From Calothrix sp. PCC 7716 (GTDB lineage Bacteria > Cyanobacteriota > Cyanobacteriia > Cyanobacteriales > Nostocaceae), in assembly GCF_019977735.1 (NCBI RefSeq), contig NZ_AP025019.1, forward strand, positions 124,001 through 188,000: DNA of 64,000 nucleotides, given 5' to 3'. Numbering within the stretch: position 1 is the stretch's first letter; each line of letters opens with the position of its first letter. Under the pieces are notes generated by a model that had not been told where the DNA came from, made no database searches, and saw only the letters and a program-made list of their open reading frames with translations. A program made the position numbers and the translations under genes. Shown here in pieces: positions 63,844 through 64,000 of this stretch.

Positions 63844-64000
63844 CGTGTCAAAGTATTGCTGAATATGATGAATCAAATGTACTCGATGTAAAAACAGTTC
63901 AACGCTTCTTCAAAGGAGAGCCTATTGATGAAGAAAATGCCCTTACAATTTTCAAAGCGCTGGGTGTAGATGCATCACTAGGGGTTGATTATGAAGTAAG
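63813..64000 (+). CDS. HTH-like protein, 3' end outside window
   Basis: The frame opens with an ATG inside the dispersed repeat and runs off the right edge after 62 codons. From residue 15 it reads QSIAEYDESNVLDVKTVQRF and IDEENALTIFKALGVD. This resembles the small DNA-binding head of cyanobacterial signalling proteins (a TVxRFFxGxPxDxxN pattern). The first ten residues come from the repeat, so the native N-terminus was probably replaced and the gene may be broken. Confidence 0.55.
   Translation, partial: MLQVFTLISVSCQSIAEYDESNVLDVKTVQRFFKGEPIDEENALTIFKALGVDASLGVDYEV

Noticed and set aside
1-64000. CRISPR arrays
   Set aside because: No set of regularly spaced direct repeats of 24-40 bp was found on reading both strands; the palindromes seen are single or paired.
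1-64000. Canonical tRNA or rRNA genes
   Set aside because: No full cloverleaf with anticodon arm and no rRNA-like conserved stretch was seen; only the truncated tRNA-like element at 17985-18036 stood out.

Overview
The window looks like part of a large plasmid, or plasmid-like accessory replicon, of a filamentous cyanobacterium (Nostocales type). It carries a primase/helicase-type replication protein next to a ParB-like gene, several ParA-like ATPases and no housekeeping genes. It also has cyanobacterial-style heptanucleotide repeats (12191-12218) and a highly iterated palindrome. That palindrome is GGCGCC; the classical HIP1 octamer GCGATCGC was not noticed anywhere in the read.

Layout. (1) 1-8345: the 3' part of an unrecognised gene, a helical hypothetical protein, a divergent histidine kinase/response regulator pair, and a four-gene minus-strand cassette with two ParA/MinD-like ATPases and a membrane protein. 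(2) 8364-15050: a small hypothetical gene, then the replication module (ParB-like protein plus a 1245-residue zinc-finger/helicase protein) and its palindrome-rich upstream region. (3) 15280-28490: an IS630-type relic, then one long minus-strand operon of about twenty genes. It is headed by a MerR-like regulator with a cluster of palindromic operators. It encodes many small membrane proteins, an M23 peptidase, a lambda-lysozyme-like muramidase, another secreted or membrane-anchored protein, an FtsK-type DNA translocase, a RusA-like resolvase interrupted by an amber codon, an AAA ATPase and a tRNA-like element without an anticodon arm. No VirB4 and no intact relaxase are seen, so a TraB-like (Streptomyces-type) DNA transfer machine is the most interesting hypothesis for this region. 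(4) 28880-31541: decayed genes and a duplicated two-gene cassette.

(5) 31865-36293: a TerY-P-like triad (VWA protein, PP2C phosphatase, protein kinase with OB-fold and CFI-box C-terminus) plus a small partner. It has no GGCGCC sites and was probably acquired recently. (6) 36591-43873: a BRO-type antirepressor, a zinc-ribbon relic, a protein with an AcrVA2-like C-terminus, a Shedu-type nuclease, and a segment with a secreted staphylococcal-type nuclease and an SH3 protein that share one cysteine-rich C-terminal module. A 33-bp direct repeat flanks the Shedu/nuclease segment. (7) 44530-57974: a complete class 1 DISARM anti-phage operon in the order drmD, drmMI, drmA, drmB, drmC. (8) 58016-64000: small hypothetical genes, a second secreted nuclease, a repeat- and palindrome-rich gene-poor stretch, a MITE-like element, a CoiA-like protein, and the start of a gene that runs off the right edge.

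Together the window combines plasmid maintenance and probable transfer functions with a defence island (DISARM, Shedu, TerY-P). All product names come from motif reading alone; no database search was possible.
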